Shown here piece by piece: positions 8,448 to 16,731 of a DNA stretch of 64,000 nucleotides. A program made the translations under genes and the position numbers. Every line of letters starts with the position of its first letter. Positions within the stretch are counted from its first letter, which is position 1. Source of the DNA: Acidobacteriota bacterium (GTDB lineage: Bacteria; Acidobacteriota; Terriglobia; Acidiferrales; UBA7541); NCBI GenBank assembly GCA_013289665.1, contig JABCZN010000001.1, forward strand, positions 186,001-250,000, written 5' to 3'. The notes under the pieces were generated by a model. It did not search any database. It saw nothing but the letters and a program-made list of their open reading frames with translations, and was not told where the DNA came from.

Positions 8448-9344
8448 TCACGGATTTGTTTCCGCCGGCGCCGGAGCGCTCTCGGCCGGCCGCTCTGCCA
8501 TTAGGGCCGTCGCGTCTTTCAGCAGCTTTCCATTGTGATTTTCCCAAAACCCCAACAGCACAAACGGCAGAATCGTTGAAACCGCCCACAGCTTCGCGTT
8601 CCTCGGCAATTTTGCTTCTGGCTCCCATCTGAAAAGGTTCGAAGAAATGAAGATGGCTAATCCCGCCCAGACCAAGAGACAGCAAATCTCCATTCCCAGC
8701 GAAAAGACGGACGCTCTGTTGATCATTGCCCGCTGCAACCCGTTCACCAGGTACGTCGCCGGCAGGAACAGAGCGAGGTGCTGGGCCGCTTTCGGCAGGA
8801 CCGGGACGGGTATAGTAGCTCCCGACACGAAAATCAGCGCCAGCCACAAAATCTGGTTAATGATTTGCGTCTCCTGCATGGTGTTGGTCACACTGGCAAC
8901 AATCAACCCCAGCGACGCAAAGGCGGCGATTCCCGCCAGCGCCAGCACGAATACGCTGAACAAGTTTCCGAAATCGGTCACGTGATAGACAAATCGCGAT
9001 AACAACAATTCCAAGATCACCGTCGGCAAGAGCAACAGCAGGTTCGCCAGGATGCTCGAACTGATCATGCTGATCGCAGGAATCGGCGCCAGCCGGAACC
9101 TCCGCAAGATGCCTTGCTCCCGCCAAGTGACAATCTGCGCGCTTAGGCCCCAGAACGTGCCCATCACCGACATCGCGAGCACCGGGCCCAGAAAGTAACG
9201 CACCCGGATCGGATTGCCGCGCGCGAGAGCGCTCCCATACAAAAAGAAAAACGCCATCGGCATAAACAGGCTGAAGAAGAAAAACGCCTTGTTGCGCAGC
9301 GTAATCCGGATGCGCATCGCCGCCAGTGTCAGAATCGTCTTCAA
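8448..9344 (-). CDS. ABC-2 type transporter permease
   Basis: Membrane subunit of an ABC-2 exporter (DrrB/NodJ-like). I place the start at TTG 9344, which overlaps the stop of the ATPase gene and has GGAGG eight bases upstream, giving 298 residues; ATG 9317 is the alternative. Six hydrophobic segments are visible, beginning with AFFFFSLFMPMAFFFLYG. EQGILRRFRLAPIP is the characteristic cytoplasmic loop after the second helix, and FVSGATIPVPVLPKAAQHLALFLPATY lies near the end. The C-terminal tail (AESAPAPAETNP) is proline-rich. The substrate (drug, lipid or polysaccharide) is unknown. Confidence 0.88.
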   Translation of the reverse strand: MKTILTLAAMRIRITLRNKAFFFFSLFMPMAFFFLYGSALARGNPIRVRYFLGPVLAMSVMGTFWGLSAQIVTWREQGILRRFRLAPIPAISMISSSILANLLLLLPTVILELLLSRFVYHVTDFGNLFSVFVLALAGIAAFASLGLIVASVTNTMQETQIINQILWLALIFVSGATIPVPVLPKAAQHLALFLPATYLVNGLQRAMINRASVFSLGMEICCLLVWAGLAIFISSNLFRWEPEAKLPRNAKLWAVSTILPFVLLGFWENHNGKLLKDATALMAERPAESAPAPAETNP

Positions 9345-10261
9345 TCCCGCAGCCTCCGTCCGGTCATCTCGATGAACACGTCTTCGAGCGAAGGCGTGGC
9401 AATTTCCAGGCTGACCAGTTCGTTGTTTTCCGCCTCCAGGTGCTTCACCAGCGCCACAATCGCGGGCGCCGTCCGGGGGCAATTCAGCACATACGCATCG
9501 CCCAGTTGCCGGGCGTCCACCACGCCATCCAGATTCTTCAAGACGCCATTCGAGGCGGGCTTCGCCAGCCGCACCTCAATCCGGGTGGTATTCCCCGAAC
9601 GCTCCTTCAACTCCCGCGGCGTGCCCGTCGCAATGACTTTTCCGTGATCCACAATCGCCACGCGATCGCAAAGCTTTTCCGCTTCTTCGATATAATGCGT
9701 CGTCAGCACGATGGTTTTCTTCTCGCGTTTCAATTCCTCAACAATGTCGTAAATTTCGCGCCGCACTTGCGGGTCAAGTCCCGCCGTCGGCTCATCCAGG
9801 AACAGCACGCGCGGATCGTTCACCAGCGCCAGGGCTAGCGCCAGCCTCTGCTTCTGCCCGCCGGAAAGCTGGCTGTAGAACGCATTGCGCTTTTCTTCCA
9901 GCCCAAAGCGCCTCAGCAGGTCGTCCGGGTTCCGCGTCCGTTTGTAAAATCCCGCAAACAACCGCAGGGCCTCGCCGACGCGCAATTTATCCGGGAGGGA
10001 AGTGGATTGCAGCGTGGCCCCAATCTCATTCTTCAGTTCATTTGGGTTTCTCTGCGGATCAATCCCGCAAACCGAAATGCGCCCGCCATCCGGTACGCGC
10101 AGCCCTTCCATTACTTCCACCGTGCTCGTCTTCCCCGCGCCGTTCGGCCCAAGCAACCCGAACACTTCGCCCTCTTCCACGGAAAAGCTAACGCCGCGCA
10201 CGGCCTCCACATCGCCGTAGCGCTTCACAAGATTCTCAACCTGCAGAATGGGATTGCTCAT
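9341..10261 (-). CDS. ABC transporter ATP-binding protein
   Basis: Nucleotide-binding subunit partnering the overlapping ABC-2 permease. From ATG 10261 it is 306 residues. Walker A is GPNGAGKT, the signature LSGGQKQR, Walker B VLFLDEPTAGLD and the switch TTHYIEEAEKL. A C-terminal DUF4162-like extension with ITRIEVRLAKP-type strands is typical of DrrA/CcmA-like exporters. The four-base overlap with the permease start indicates translational coupling. The substrate cannot be named. Confidence 0.94.
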   Translation of the reverse strand: MSNPILQVENLVKRYGDVEAVRGVSFSVEEGEVFGLLGPNGAGKTSTVEVMEGLRVPDGGRISVCGIDPQRNPNELKNEIGATLQSTSLPDKLRVGEALRLFAGFYKRTRNPDDLLRRFGLEEKRNAFYSQLSGGQKQRLALALALVNDPRVLFLDEPTAGLDPQVRREIYDIVEELKREKKTIVLTTHYIEEAEKLCDRVAIVDHGKVIATGTPRELKERSGNTTRIEVRLAKPASNGVLKNLDGVVDARQLGDAYVLNCPRTAPAIVALVKHLEAENNELVSLEIATPSLEDVFIEMTGRRLRD

Positions 10262-10346
10262 ATTCTGGAAACTTCCATAGTACAGTACCCGGGCAGGACA
10301 GGAAAACCGCACCACAAATGGCGTTCGTTTGCGCTACTTTGTGTTT

Positions 10347-10631
10347 ATGAAGATCGTGAAATTGGAGCTACCACCGGCCTTTCTTGAAGCCGCAAGTTTC
10401 AAAGCCGGCGATGCTTCTCGGGAAACCGCGCGCCCGCTTGCACTGGAGCTGTACCGGGAAGATAAGGTTTCCCTCGGGCGCGCTTCAGAGTTTTGTCAGA
10501 CCCGGTTGGCCACCTTCACGGATTTTGCCGCCGGCCATGGCGTCCCTCCACTTCGCTACACCTTGGAGGATTTGGACGAAGCGGGCCACTCGGCGTCCCT
10601 GGTGGCTTCTTGCCGAAAACGCCCACATTGA
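10347..10631 (+). CDS. UPF0175 family protein (antitoxin-like), orphan
   Basis: From ATG 10347 this is 94 residues; an upstream ATG at 10329 adds six. LELYREDKVSLGRASEFCQT and the following FTDFAAGHGVPPLRYTLEDLDE match the helix-turn-helix core of UPF0175 proteins, which often pair with a PIN-like DUF3368 protein as a toxin-antitoxin couple. The usual short acidic end is replaced by SASLVASCRKRPH. In the +1 frame the next bases read LLAENAHIDGRLLDRRLKLLG, vaguely like the C-terminal helix of a DUF3368 protein, so a deletion may have fused the remains of both genes. Not proven. Confidence 0.5.
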   Translation: MKIVKLELPPAFLEAASFKAGDASRETARPLALELYREDKVSLGRASEFCQTRLATFTDFAAGHGVPPLRYTLEDLDEAGHSASLVASCRKRPH

Positions 10632-10725
10632 CGGACGACTACTTGATCGTCGCCTGAAATTGCTTGGCCTTCCCGCCCTGTAACCGCTTGAAAGAAGCGA
10701 AGGTGGGTGGACCGCTCCGCCGTGA

Positions 10726-11052
10726 TCACTTTTTTCGGTGCTTGGGTTTGCCGCGCCTAGTGGGTACCCACCCATGCTTTGCAAAATCGACGCGAAACTC
10801 CACGATCTTTACGCCTTCGCTTTCCAGGAGTTTTCTCTGCAGGGAGGCATACGGCTCTGGAATCAGGAGTTTCCCGCGCTCACCCACCACGCGATGCCAG
10901 GGAATCCCTCTTCCAGAAGGGGTCGCCGCCAAAGCTCTGCCCGCGGTTCTCGCCCCGCCGCGTAATTGCAATGCCTTGGCGAGCGCCCCATAGGTAATAA
11001 CCCGGCCGCGCGGAATTTGTTTCACCAGCTTGTAAACGGGATCCCAGCTCAT
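10726..11052 (-). CDS. Alkyltransferase-like DNA repair protein (ATL, MGMT fold)
   Basis: 108 residues covering only the C-terminal DNA-binding domain of O6-alkylguanine-DNA methyltransferase. The family active site PCHRV reads PWHRV here, so the alkyl-acceptor Cys is replaced by Trp. That is the defining feature of ATL proteins, which bind O6-alkylguanine, flip it out and hand the lesion to nucleotide excision repair instead of repairing it directly. VKQIPRGRVITYGALAKAL (recognition helix entry with Tyr) and TAGRALAATP are also conserved. The Lys/Arg-rich tail (RRGKPKHRKK) may add DNA affinity. It is convergent with the UPF0175 gene. Confidence 0.9.
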   Translation of the reverse strand: MSWDPVYKLVKQIPRGRVITYGALAKALQLRGGARTAGRALAATPSGRGIPWHRVVGERGKLLIPEPYASLQRKLLESEGVKIVEFRVDFAKHGWVPTRRGKPKHRKK

Positions 11053-11355
11053 AGTAAAAAGATCGTAAAGAGGAATCGCTCGCAGGGCAAGCGACCTTTC
11101 CCCGCCGCCGGTGTTTAACGAAGTGTATGGGACGCTTCAAAACAAGGGATTCCGCGCGTAGAGGAAAGTTCGATGAAACGCAGCGAAAAATCCGATGCAC
11201 CTTATCCGGCAAGTTGCGCCAGCATGTTTCGAATGCAAAGGTTTGCAACCTTTACTCATACGACGCATCCAATCTTGATAAGTGTAGTGGAATTACTTTA
11301 CACTACGACTGGGAAGTGGCCTCAACCAGCTTCCCGCCGCGCTTTCAAGGACATC
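11053..11355. other. Intergenic gap upstream of the small-protein/AAA+ cluster
   Basis: 303 bases between divergent genes. A hairpin GTAGTG...CACTAC at 11284-11306 lies about 50 bases before the next start. TTGATA precedes it but no good -10 box is visible. A 61-codon extension of the downstream ORF reads through here but lacks a ribosome-binding site and looks non-coding. Confidence 0.4.
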
Positions 11356-11823
11356 ATGGCTTTTGTCCGTCGCAAAGGAAACGCCTACTATCTGGTGCAC
11401 AATGTGCGCCGAGGCGGAAAAGTGCGGCAACTCCATCTCGCGCGTCTGGGCGACCGCGCCCGGATCACCGACGACGTCGTCAAGGCAGTCTCCAAGAAGC
11501 ATCCTTTCATCGATCTCAACTGGCGCTCCCTGCGCGCACAGTTGGACAACCAGATCGATCTCGCTGACCCTCAATCCCCGGCCGTTCAGAAACTCGTTCA
11601 GGCCCTCCGCAATCTCAATCTTGATCTGGCGGATCTGTTTCCCCAGATGCTTCGGCTTTCCGAATCACCCGCGGTGGCGCGAGAGTTGCTCCTTCAACTG
11701 AAGCTTCTCCACTCCACCATCCAGGTAAAGCTCGATCAGTTTGGTTCCAAAGACCACCTGAAGAGAATGCACCGGGCAGGCGGCCGGTTTGGATCTGCGT
11801 CTCCGGATTTCCAGGGGCGCTAG
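11356..11823 (+). CDS. Small protein of unknown function, upstream of AAA+ gene
   Basis: From ATG 11356 (AAGGA five bases upstream) it is 155 residues. I do not recognise a named family. The N-terminal AFVRRKGNAYYLVHNVRRGGKVRQL is a basic beta-hairpin-like segment that resembles the start of some IS1634-type transposases and other small proteins. The rest is predicted helical with Leu-rich stretches (LVQALRNLNLDLADLF, ELLLQLKLLHSTIQVKL) and could form a coiled-coil or helical bundle. The stop is ten bases before the AAA+ start, so the two are probably co-transcribed. An adaptor or substrate role for the ATPase is inference from position only. Confidence 0.6.
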   Translation: MAFVRRKGNAYYLVHNVRRGGKVRQLHLARLGDRARITDDVVKAVSKKHPFIDLNWRSLRAQLDNQIDLADPQSPAVQKLVQALRNLNLDLADLFPQMLRLSESPAVARELLLQLKLLHSTIQVKLDQFGSKDHLKRMHRAGGRFGSASPDFQGR

Positions 11824-11833
11824 GGAGGCGGTC

Positions 11834-13054
11834 ATGGCGACAGGCGATGTTTCTCTAAATCCGAGTATCCGCAGCGCGGACACGATTGAGTTTCAAAATG
11901 CCCTGCGCGCGAAAATCGTCGGCCAGGACGACGGCGTTCAGGCGCTCGTCGAGTTGTTCCAGGTCTTCACCGCTGGACTCAACTCCCCAGGCCGCCCCGT
12001 CGGCAATCTGCTGTTCCTCGGCCCCACCGGCTCCGGCAAAACCCGCATCGTGGAAGCCGCCGCTGAAATACTCTTCGGCAGCCCCCGGGCCATCATCAAA
12101 ATCGATTGCGCCGAATTCCAGCACTCTCACGAGATCGCCAAGATCATCGGCTCGCCCCCTGGCTATCTCGGCCACCGCGAAACTCATCCCCTAATCACCC
12201 AGGAAGAACTGGCAAAAAACCACACCGAGAAGCTCAAGCTTTCTTTCCTGCTCTTCGACGAAATCGAGAAAGCCAGCGACGCTCTCTGGCAACTGCTCCT
12301 CGGCATGCTCGACAAAGCTACCCTCACACTTGGCGACAACCGCCGCGTTGATCTCTCGCAAACCGTCATTTTCATGACCTCCAACCTCGGCGCCAACGAA
12401 ATCACCGACCTCATGGGCGGCGGTTACGGCTTCATCAAGTCGGGCGACAAGCCCCAGACCAACATTGACCAGAAAGTCGAGCGTACCGCCGTCGAAGCGG
12501 CACGTCGCAAATTTTCCCCCGAATTCATGAACCGCCTTGACAAACTGGTCGTCTTTCGCCAGCTCAAACGCCCCGAACTCGAAACCGTTCTCGACATCGA
12601 ACTCGGCCTCGTCCAAAAGCGTGTCCTCGACACCGCCACCAACAAATTTCTTTTCCGGGTCACTGACTCCGGTCGAAATTTCCTCCTCCAGGAGGGCACT
12701 GACCAGCGTTACGGCGCTCGCCACCTGAAGCGGGCCATTGAACGCTTCCTCGTCTACCCGCTCGCAAATTTGCTGGCCACCCAGCAAGTCAATCTGGGCG
12801 ATCTCGTCCGCGTCGATTGGGACGGCATCCAAAAAGAGCTAACTTTTGTCCGTGAGAAGGAAGGCGCCATCGTATCCCCGGAAAACCCCGAGGAAACCCT
12901 GGCCACAGGCGCCGCGCCTCTCCAGGACGGCCTCGCCAAGGACGCCCCCGCCGAAGCCGTCTCCGGCGAAACTTCGACACCTCCATCCTTGCCCGCGGCT
13001 TCCCCGGCCGTGGCCCGCCAATCTCTTCAAGGCCGCAAGAAGGAGCACCGCTAA
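11834..13054 (+). CDS. Single-ring AAA+ ATPase, ClpB/ClpA D2-like (copy 1)
   Basis: Start ATG 11834 follows an excellent GGGAGGCGGTC site; 406 residues. The protein corresponds to the second AAA+ ring of ClpA/ClpB plus the small C-terminal domain; the N-domain, first ring and middle domain are missing. Walker A GPTGSGKT is at 63-70, pore-loop GSPPGYLGH at about 106-114 (ClpB has GYVG), Walker B LLFDEIEK at 139-146, sensor 1 in TSNLG, the arginine finger in FMNRLD and sensor 2 in QRYGARHLKRAI. It resembles an unfoldase or remodelling enzyme. GGGYGF sits where ClpP-docking loops lie in ClpA. The tail after residue 350 is Ala/Pro-rich and disordered. A close paralogue follows. Confidence 0.85.
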   Translation: MATGDVSLNPSIRSADTIEFQNALRAKIVGQDDGVQALVELFQVFTAGLNSPGRPVGNLLFLGPTGSGKTRIVEAAAEILFGSPRAIIKIDCAEFQHSHEIAKIIGSPPGYLGHRETHPLITQEELAKNHTEKLKLSFLLFDEIEKASDALWQLLLGMLDKATLTLGDNRRVDLSQTVIFMTSNLGANEITDLMGGGYGFIKSGDKPQTNIDQKVERTAVEAARRKFSPEFMNRLDKLVVFRQLKRPELETVLDIELGLVQKRVLDTATNKFLFRVTDSGRNFLLQEGTDQRYGARHLKRAIERFLVYPLANLLATQQVNLGDLVRVDWDGIQKELTFVREKEGAIVSPENPEETLATGAAPLQDGLAKDAPAEAVSGETSTPPSLPAASPAVARQSLQGRKKEHR

Positions 13055-13541
13055 CCCACGCCACCCGGGAGGGCGATCCGATCGTCCTGGATGACGCATA
13101 CTCTGCACAACGTGGATTAAGCTACGATCCGCGTAAGGCCCGTCCGCTGCGGCGGACAGACCGCTTCGAGTGTGGAATGCGGGAACTTTGCTGCGGCTTT
13201 TCAGTACACAACCCAGCCCCGAAACCCACGATATTTGTCCAATCCGCCAATCCCCTCCGACCGACCAGCCTATTTCCGTCACCACGCAGCTGACACTATC
13301 TGTTTCATCGCTCTCATTTTTGGACACTATCGGTACACCTTCTCACCCCGTGAGACGGTTTCCACAACTGCAACACTCCTATCTCGTTGAACTTACAGCC
13401 CTTTCGAAATCCACAGCCTTCCCTTTGAATTGGCACGCCCCATGCTCTTGCCACATTATCTGCAATGTTGAGATTTTCAAATCTGGACATCCGCAGGCAG
13501 AGCGGTGAGGCGAGGGGCCATCATCGTTCGAGGAAGACGCC
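13055..13541. other. 487-base gap between the two AAA+ paralogues
   Basis: Lower GC than the flanking genes. It contains a small hairpin GTCCGC-TGCG-GCGGAC near 13140 without a T-tract. No ORF in it has a ribosome-binding site or recognisable content. It may hold the promoter of the second ATPase, but no box pair stands out. Its length argues that the paralogues are independently controlled. Confidence 0.4.
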
Positions 13542-14705
13542 ATGAAAGCAGCAGCCAGGCAGCAGCTGGACCCGACCATCCGCAGCAACGATACCCGCGA
13601 TTTCCACCAGTCGCTGCGCGCCCGAATCGTTGGCCAGGAAGAAGGCGTGCAAGCGCTCGTGGACCTCTATCAGGTCTTCTGCGCTGGCCTGAACTCCCCC
13701 GGCCGCCCGGTCGGCAACCTGCTCTTTCTTGGGCCCACGGGTTCCGGCAAGACCCGCATCGTCGAAGCCGCCGCCGAAATCCTGTTTGGCGACCCGCGCA
13801 TGGTCATCAAAGTCGACTGCGCCGAATTCCAGCACTCTCACGAAATTGCCAAGCTCATCGGCTCGCCCCCGGGTTATCTCGGCCACCGCGAAACTCATCC
13901 TTTGATCACCCAGGAAGCCCTGGCGGCCTCGCACTCCGATAAGCTGAAACTCTCTTTCCTGCTGTTCGACGAAATTGAAAAGGCCAGCGACGCCCTCTGG
14001 CAATTGCTCCTCGGCATGTTGGACAAGGCCACGTTGACCCTCGGCGACAACCGCCGCGTGGATCTTTCCCAGACCGTCATCTTCCTCACCTCCAACCTCG
14101 GCGGCGGCGAAATCACCGAACTCATGGGCGGAGGCTATGGCTTCATCAAGGCCGGCGACAAGTCGGCCGAGAATCTCGACGAAAAAGTGCAGCGCACCGC
14201 GGTCGAAGCCGCTCGTCGCAAATTTTCTCCCGAGTTCATGAACCGCCTCGACAAGATCGTCGTTTTCCATCCCCTGCATCGCAAACAGCTGGAGCAGGTT
14301 CTCGACATCGAACTCGCCATGGTGCAGCAGCGCGTGCTTGAGACTGCCAAGGGCCAATTCCTGTTCCGCGTCACCACGAATGCCCGCGACTTCCTCTTGC
14401 AGGAAGGCACGGACCAGCGCTACGGCGCTCGCCATCTCAAGCGCTCCATCGAACGCCACGTCGTCTACCCCATGGCCAACCTACTCGCCACCGACCAGGT
14501 TCGCCTCGGCGACATGATCTGCGTTGATTGGGAGCCTTCCGGCGATCATCTTGACTTCATTCGCGAAGGGGAAAACGTCGCGATTCCCGTGCGCCGTCCC
14601 GACCCGGTAGTCGCTCCAAAGGCCACGCAAGCCCGCGGCGGCCGCCCCGTCGAAGCCCCCGGCGTAACGCTCCCACCCGAGCCCACGCCCCGCATCGCCC
14701 GCTAA
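13542..14705 (+). CDS. Single-ring AAA+ ATPase, ClpB/ClpA D2-like (copy 2)
   Basis: 387 residues, start ATG 13542 after GAGGAAGACGCC. It aligns with copy 1 end to end: both share SPGRPVGNLLFLGPTGSGKT, DCAEFQHSHEIAK, GYLGHRETHPLITQE, LWQLLLGMLDKATLTLGDNR and EGTDQRYGARHLKR. Differences cluster in the short N terminus, around residue 200 and in the disordered tail (Pro/Arg-rich here, Ala-rich in copy 1). All ATPase motifs are intact. The tandem arrangement suggests duplication followed by divergence; the copies could form a hetero-hexamer or serve different substrates. An intrinsic terminator follows. Confidence 0.85.
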   Translation: MKAAARQQLDPTIRSNDTRDFHQSLRARIVGQEEGVQALVDLYQVFCAGLNSPGRPVGNLLFLGPTGSGKTRIVEAAAEILFGDPRMVIKVDCAEFQHSHEIAKLIGSPPGYLGHRETHPLITQEALAASHSDKLKLSFLLFDEIEKASDALWQLLLGMLDKATLTLGDNRRVDLSQTVIFLTSNLGGGEITELMGGGYGFIKAGDKSAENLDEKVQRTAVEAARRKFSPEFMNRLDKIVVFHPLHRKQLEQVLDIELAMVQQRVLETAKGQFLFRVTTNARDFLLQEGTDQRYGARHLKRSIERHVVYPMANLLATDQVRLGDMICVDWEPSGDHLDFIREGENVAIPVRRPDPVVAPKATQARGGRPVEAPGVTLPPEPTPRIAR

Positions 14706-14731
14706 AATTTTCGGTCCAGCTCCAACTCCAA

Positions 14732-14767
14732 ACCGCACCCTCGTTTTTCAAGGGTGCGGTTTTTTTT
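14732..14767 (+). terminator. Rho-independent terminator after AAA+ copy 2
   Basis: Perfect ten-base stem ACCGCACCCT / AGGGTGCGGT with a nine-base loop and a run of eight T. It lies 27 bases after the stop codon. It is the clearest intrinsic terminator in the window. Confidence 0.93.
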
Positions 14768-14876
14768 GCTCCTGTGGCGCAGCCATTCCTGGCTGTGCTC
14801 TTCGAATTCCGGTAGTCCACGGCTCAAGAGAAAAGGCGCCGCGAACATTCTCGGGGCGCCCTGCTCTTTTATTTCT

Positions 14877-16496
14877 TTATTCTCCGTCGCGTTCCGATGC
14901 GAACGGCAACACTTCCGTCCCTTCCTTCCGGACCGCTTCCAGTCCGCTGGGGTCAATCCCCAGGGCCTGCAACAATGTTGCCGCCACCTGAGAACTCACC
15001 ACCGGCGTCTTCACCACTTGGGCGGCAAACTCCGGATTCGACACAATCAGCCCCACGTTCGTGTCGCTGTAGTTGAACCCACCGTGCTCCGCATTCTTCA
15101 AGGTCGACCCCGTGTAGATCGTTCCGTAGGTCGGCCGCACCAGAATGTCCGGGGTCCGCGTGTCCGTCAGCGGGTCGCGAAACTTCAGCTTCATGTCCTC
15201 GCCCGCCAACACTTCATCAATGAACAGGGCGTTGGCGTTCGAGTTCAGGAATGCCGCCGCAGCCGCCGTCTTGGTCTGATCCCCCAGCCAGACCAACGCG
15301 ATGTCGTCGTCTTGCACGAACCCGCATGGGCCGGTCGAGCAGTTGTTCGCACTGGCAATCGCCAGCGCGCCCGGATCGGTGCTGGCTCCGGGAAGCGCAG
15401 CCACCAGATCCGCGAAGTGCCCAGGCTTGTTCGTTTTCAACGGATTAATCGGCGTCTGACCGTGCTTCGCACTCACGATGAACAGCGTCGAGTCGTAGAT
15501 CCCCGCCGCCTTCAAACCTTTAATCATTCGCGCGAGCGCTCCGTCCACGTAGTTCAATCCATAGCTCAGCACCGCCGTCGGCGCGCCGCTGCCATCCAGA
15601 TATCCGCCCGGCTGCCCGTTGATGGTCGGATCCGTATCCGCGGTGCAGCCGCCGGCCTTGTTGTCAATCGAGAGCTTCTGCCCAACGCTCACAGCCTGAA
15701 AGTTCATTCCAAAAACTTCCGGAACGCCCACCTTCTTCGAACCGTCGTGGGTCAGGCCCTTGATTTCGTTCAGAATCGCCTGCACCTTCAGTTCGTCGTT
15801 GTTCGCCGTGCACACCACGCTCACCGTGTTGTCGAAGCCCGGTGCGTTGGTCAGCTCCGGCGTGAAAAGATCATCCACGCCTTTGCCGGAAGGCCCGTTC
15901 ACGATGTCATACGCGGGATGCTTGTCCGCCCACGCAGTGCGCCCGCCCTCGGCCCTAATCACTTCGAAAATCGTATTGCTCTGCATAGCGTTGTGCGGGA
16001 AGAACAACGCGCACTTGCCCTGAGCGTTGATGTAATGAGGCAGCTTGGTTGGATCGATTACGTTTTCTGAAACATTACTCGAGTTATACACATCGATGCT
16101 CTCGTCAAACACCTGCATGTTTCCCGGCTGCCCCTGGCAGGTTGTGTTCGTCGGATCGAAAATCCCGCGGTTGTAGCTCACGTCGTAAAACAATCCGTGA
16201 CTGATCGGAGATCCGCCAGTCACGAGCGCCAGCAATCCCGGAAACGAATCCGAATTCGCCGGCGTCTGCGCGTTCGAATACGTAATCCCGTGTCCCGCCA
16301 GCTCCGCCAGCGCTGAACCCTTGTTGTTCTTCACATAGTTCGCCACGTCCAGCGCGTGCATGCCGTCCACGCTGATCAGCAGCACGTGTTTGATTTTCTT
16401 TTTTCCGCCCCACCCGTCGTTGGCGTTTGCCGGAGCCGTCAAAGCCAGTCCGAGCAAGCCGAGCGAAAGGGCAGCCGCAACTAATTGCTTCTTCAT
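14877..16496 (-). CDS. Secreted type I phosphodiesterase / nucleotide pyrophosphatase family protein
   Basis: 539 residues with signal peptide MKKQLVAAALSLGLLGLALTA ending at ANA, so it is periplasmic or secreted. It belongs to the alkaline phosphatase superfamily. The first metal Asp is in VLLISVDGMHA, the nucleophile region in TPANSDSFPGLLALVTGG, and later metal ligands are expected around VSAKHGQTPI and DDDIALVWL. Two-metal enzymes of this group hydrolyse nucleotide or phosphonate diesters; the substrate cannot be told. AAGGAGA precedes the ATG. The leader has a GGATTCCC/GGGAATCC hairpin. The convergent neighbour is AAA+ copy 2; SulP lies upstream on the same strand. Confidence 0.82.
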   Translation of the reverse strand: MKKQLVAAALSLGLLGLALTAPANANDGWGGKKKIKHVLLISVDGMHALDVANYVKNNKGSALAELAGHGITYSNAQTPANSDSFPGLLALVTGGSPISHGLFYDVSYNRGIFDPTNTTCQGQPGNMQVFDESIDVYNSSNVSENVIDPTKLPHYINAQGKCALFFPHNAMQSNTIFEVIRAEGGRTAWADKHPAYDIVNGPSGKGVDDLFTPELTNAPGFDNTVSVVCTANNDELKVQAILNEIKGLTHDGSKKVGVPEVFGMNFQAVSVGQKLSIDNKAGGCTADTDPTINGQPGGYLDGSGAPTAVLSYGLNYVDGALARMIKGLKAAGIYDSTLFIVSAKHGQTPINPLKTNKPGHFADLVAALPGASTDPGALAIASANNCSTGPCGFVQDDDIALVWLGDQTKTAAAAAFLNSNANALFIDEVLAGEDMKLKFRDPLTDTRTPDILVRPTYGTIYTGSTLKNAEHGGFNYSDTNVGLIVSNPEFAAQVVKTPVVSSQVAATLLQALGIDPSGLEAVRKEGTEVLPFASERDGE

Positions 16497-16533
16497 GAAT
16501 GTCTCCTTGGAAGGCCGTGCACCTGGATCTTCA

Positions 16534-16558
16534 GGATTCCCGTGGTAGAAGGGAATCC
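16534..16558 (-). promoter_or_regulatory. Hairpin in the phosphodiesterase leader
   Basis: Eight-base perfect stem (GGATTCCC with GGGAATCC) and a nine-base loop, about 40 bases upstream of the phosphodiesterase start. A second hairpin, GTTCC...GGAAC, lies at about 16627-16648. No riboswitch family was recognised; it could equally stabilise mRNA or terminate read-through from SulP. Confidence 0.35.
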
Positions 16559-16731
16559 CACGGAGAGCCTAAAGGGGCCCTGTTACGGAATGGAGAATGC
16601 CGCATGTCCAGCGGATGAAAAACGGCATCTGTTCCGTGAAAAATGGGAACAGTACGGGTGGGGCAACTTTAGTGTGCAAAAAAACACTTATGACCTGAAA
16701 TTTCTTAACAAAAGGCGCGGGGTACTACTGG

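Noticed and set aside
11356-11823. IS1634-type transposase fragment
   Set aside because: Only the first 30 residues are vaguely similar; no DDE catalytic domain, inverted repeats or target duplication, and the gene has its own ribosome-binding site.
14754-16070. 438-residue forward ORF antisense to the phosphodiesterase
   Set aside because: Arg/His/Pro-rich composition without any domain, typical of antisense ORFs opened by GC-rich third codon positions.
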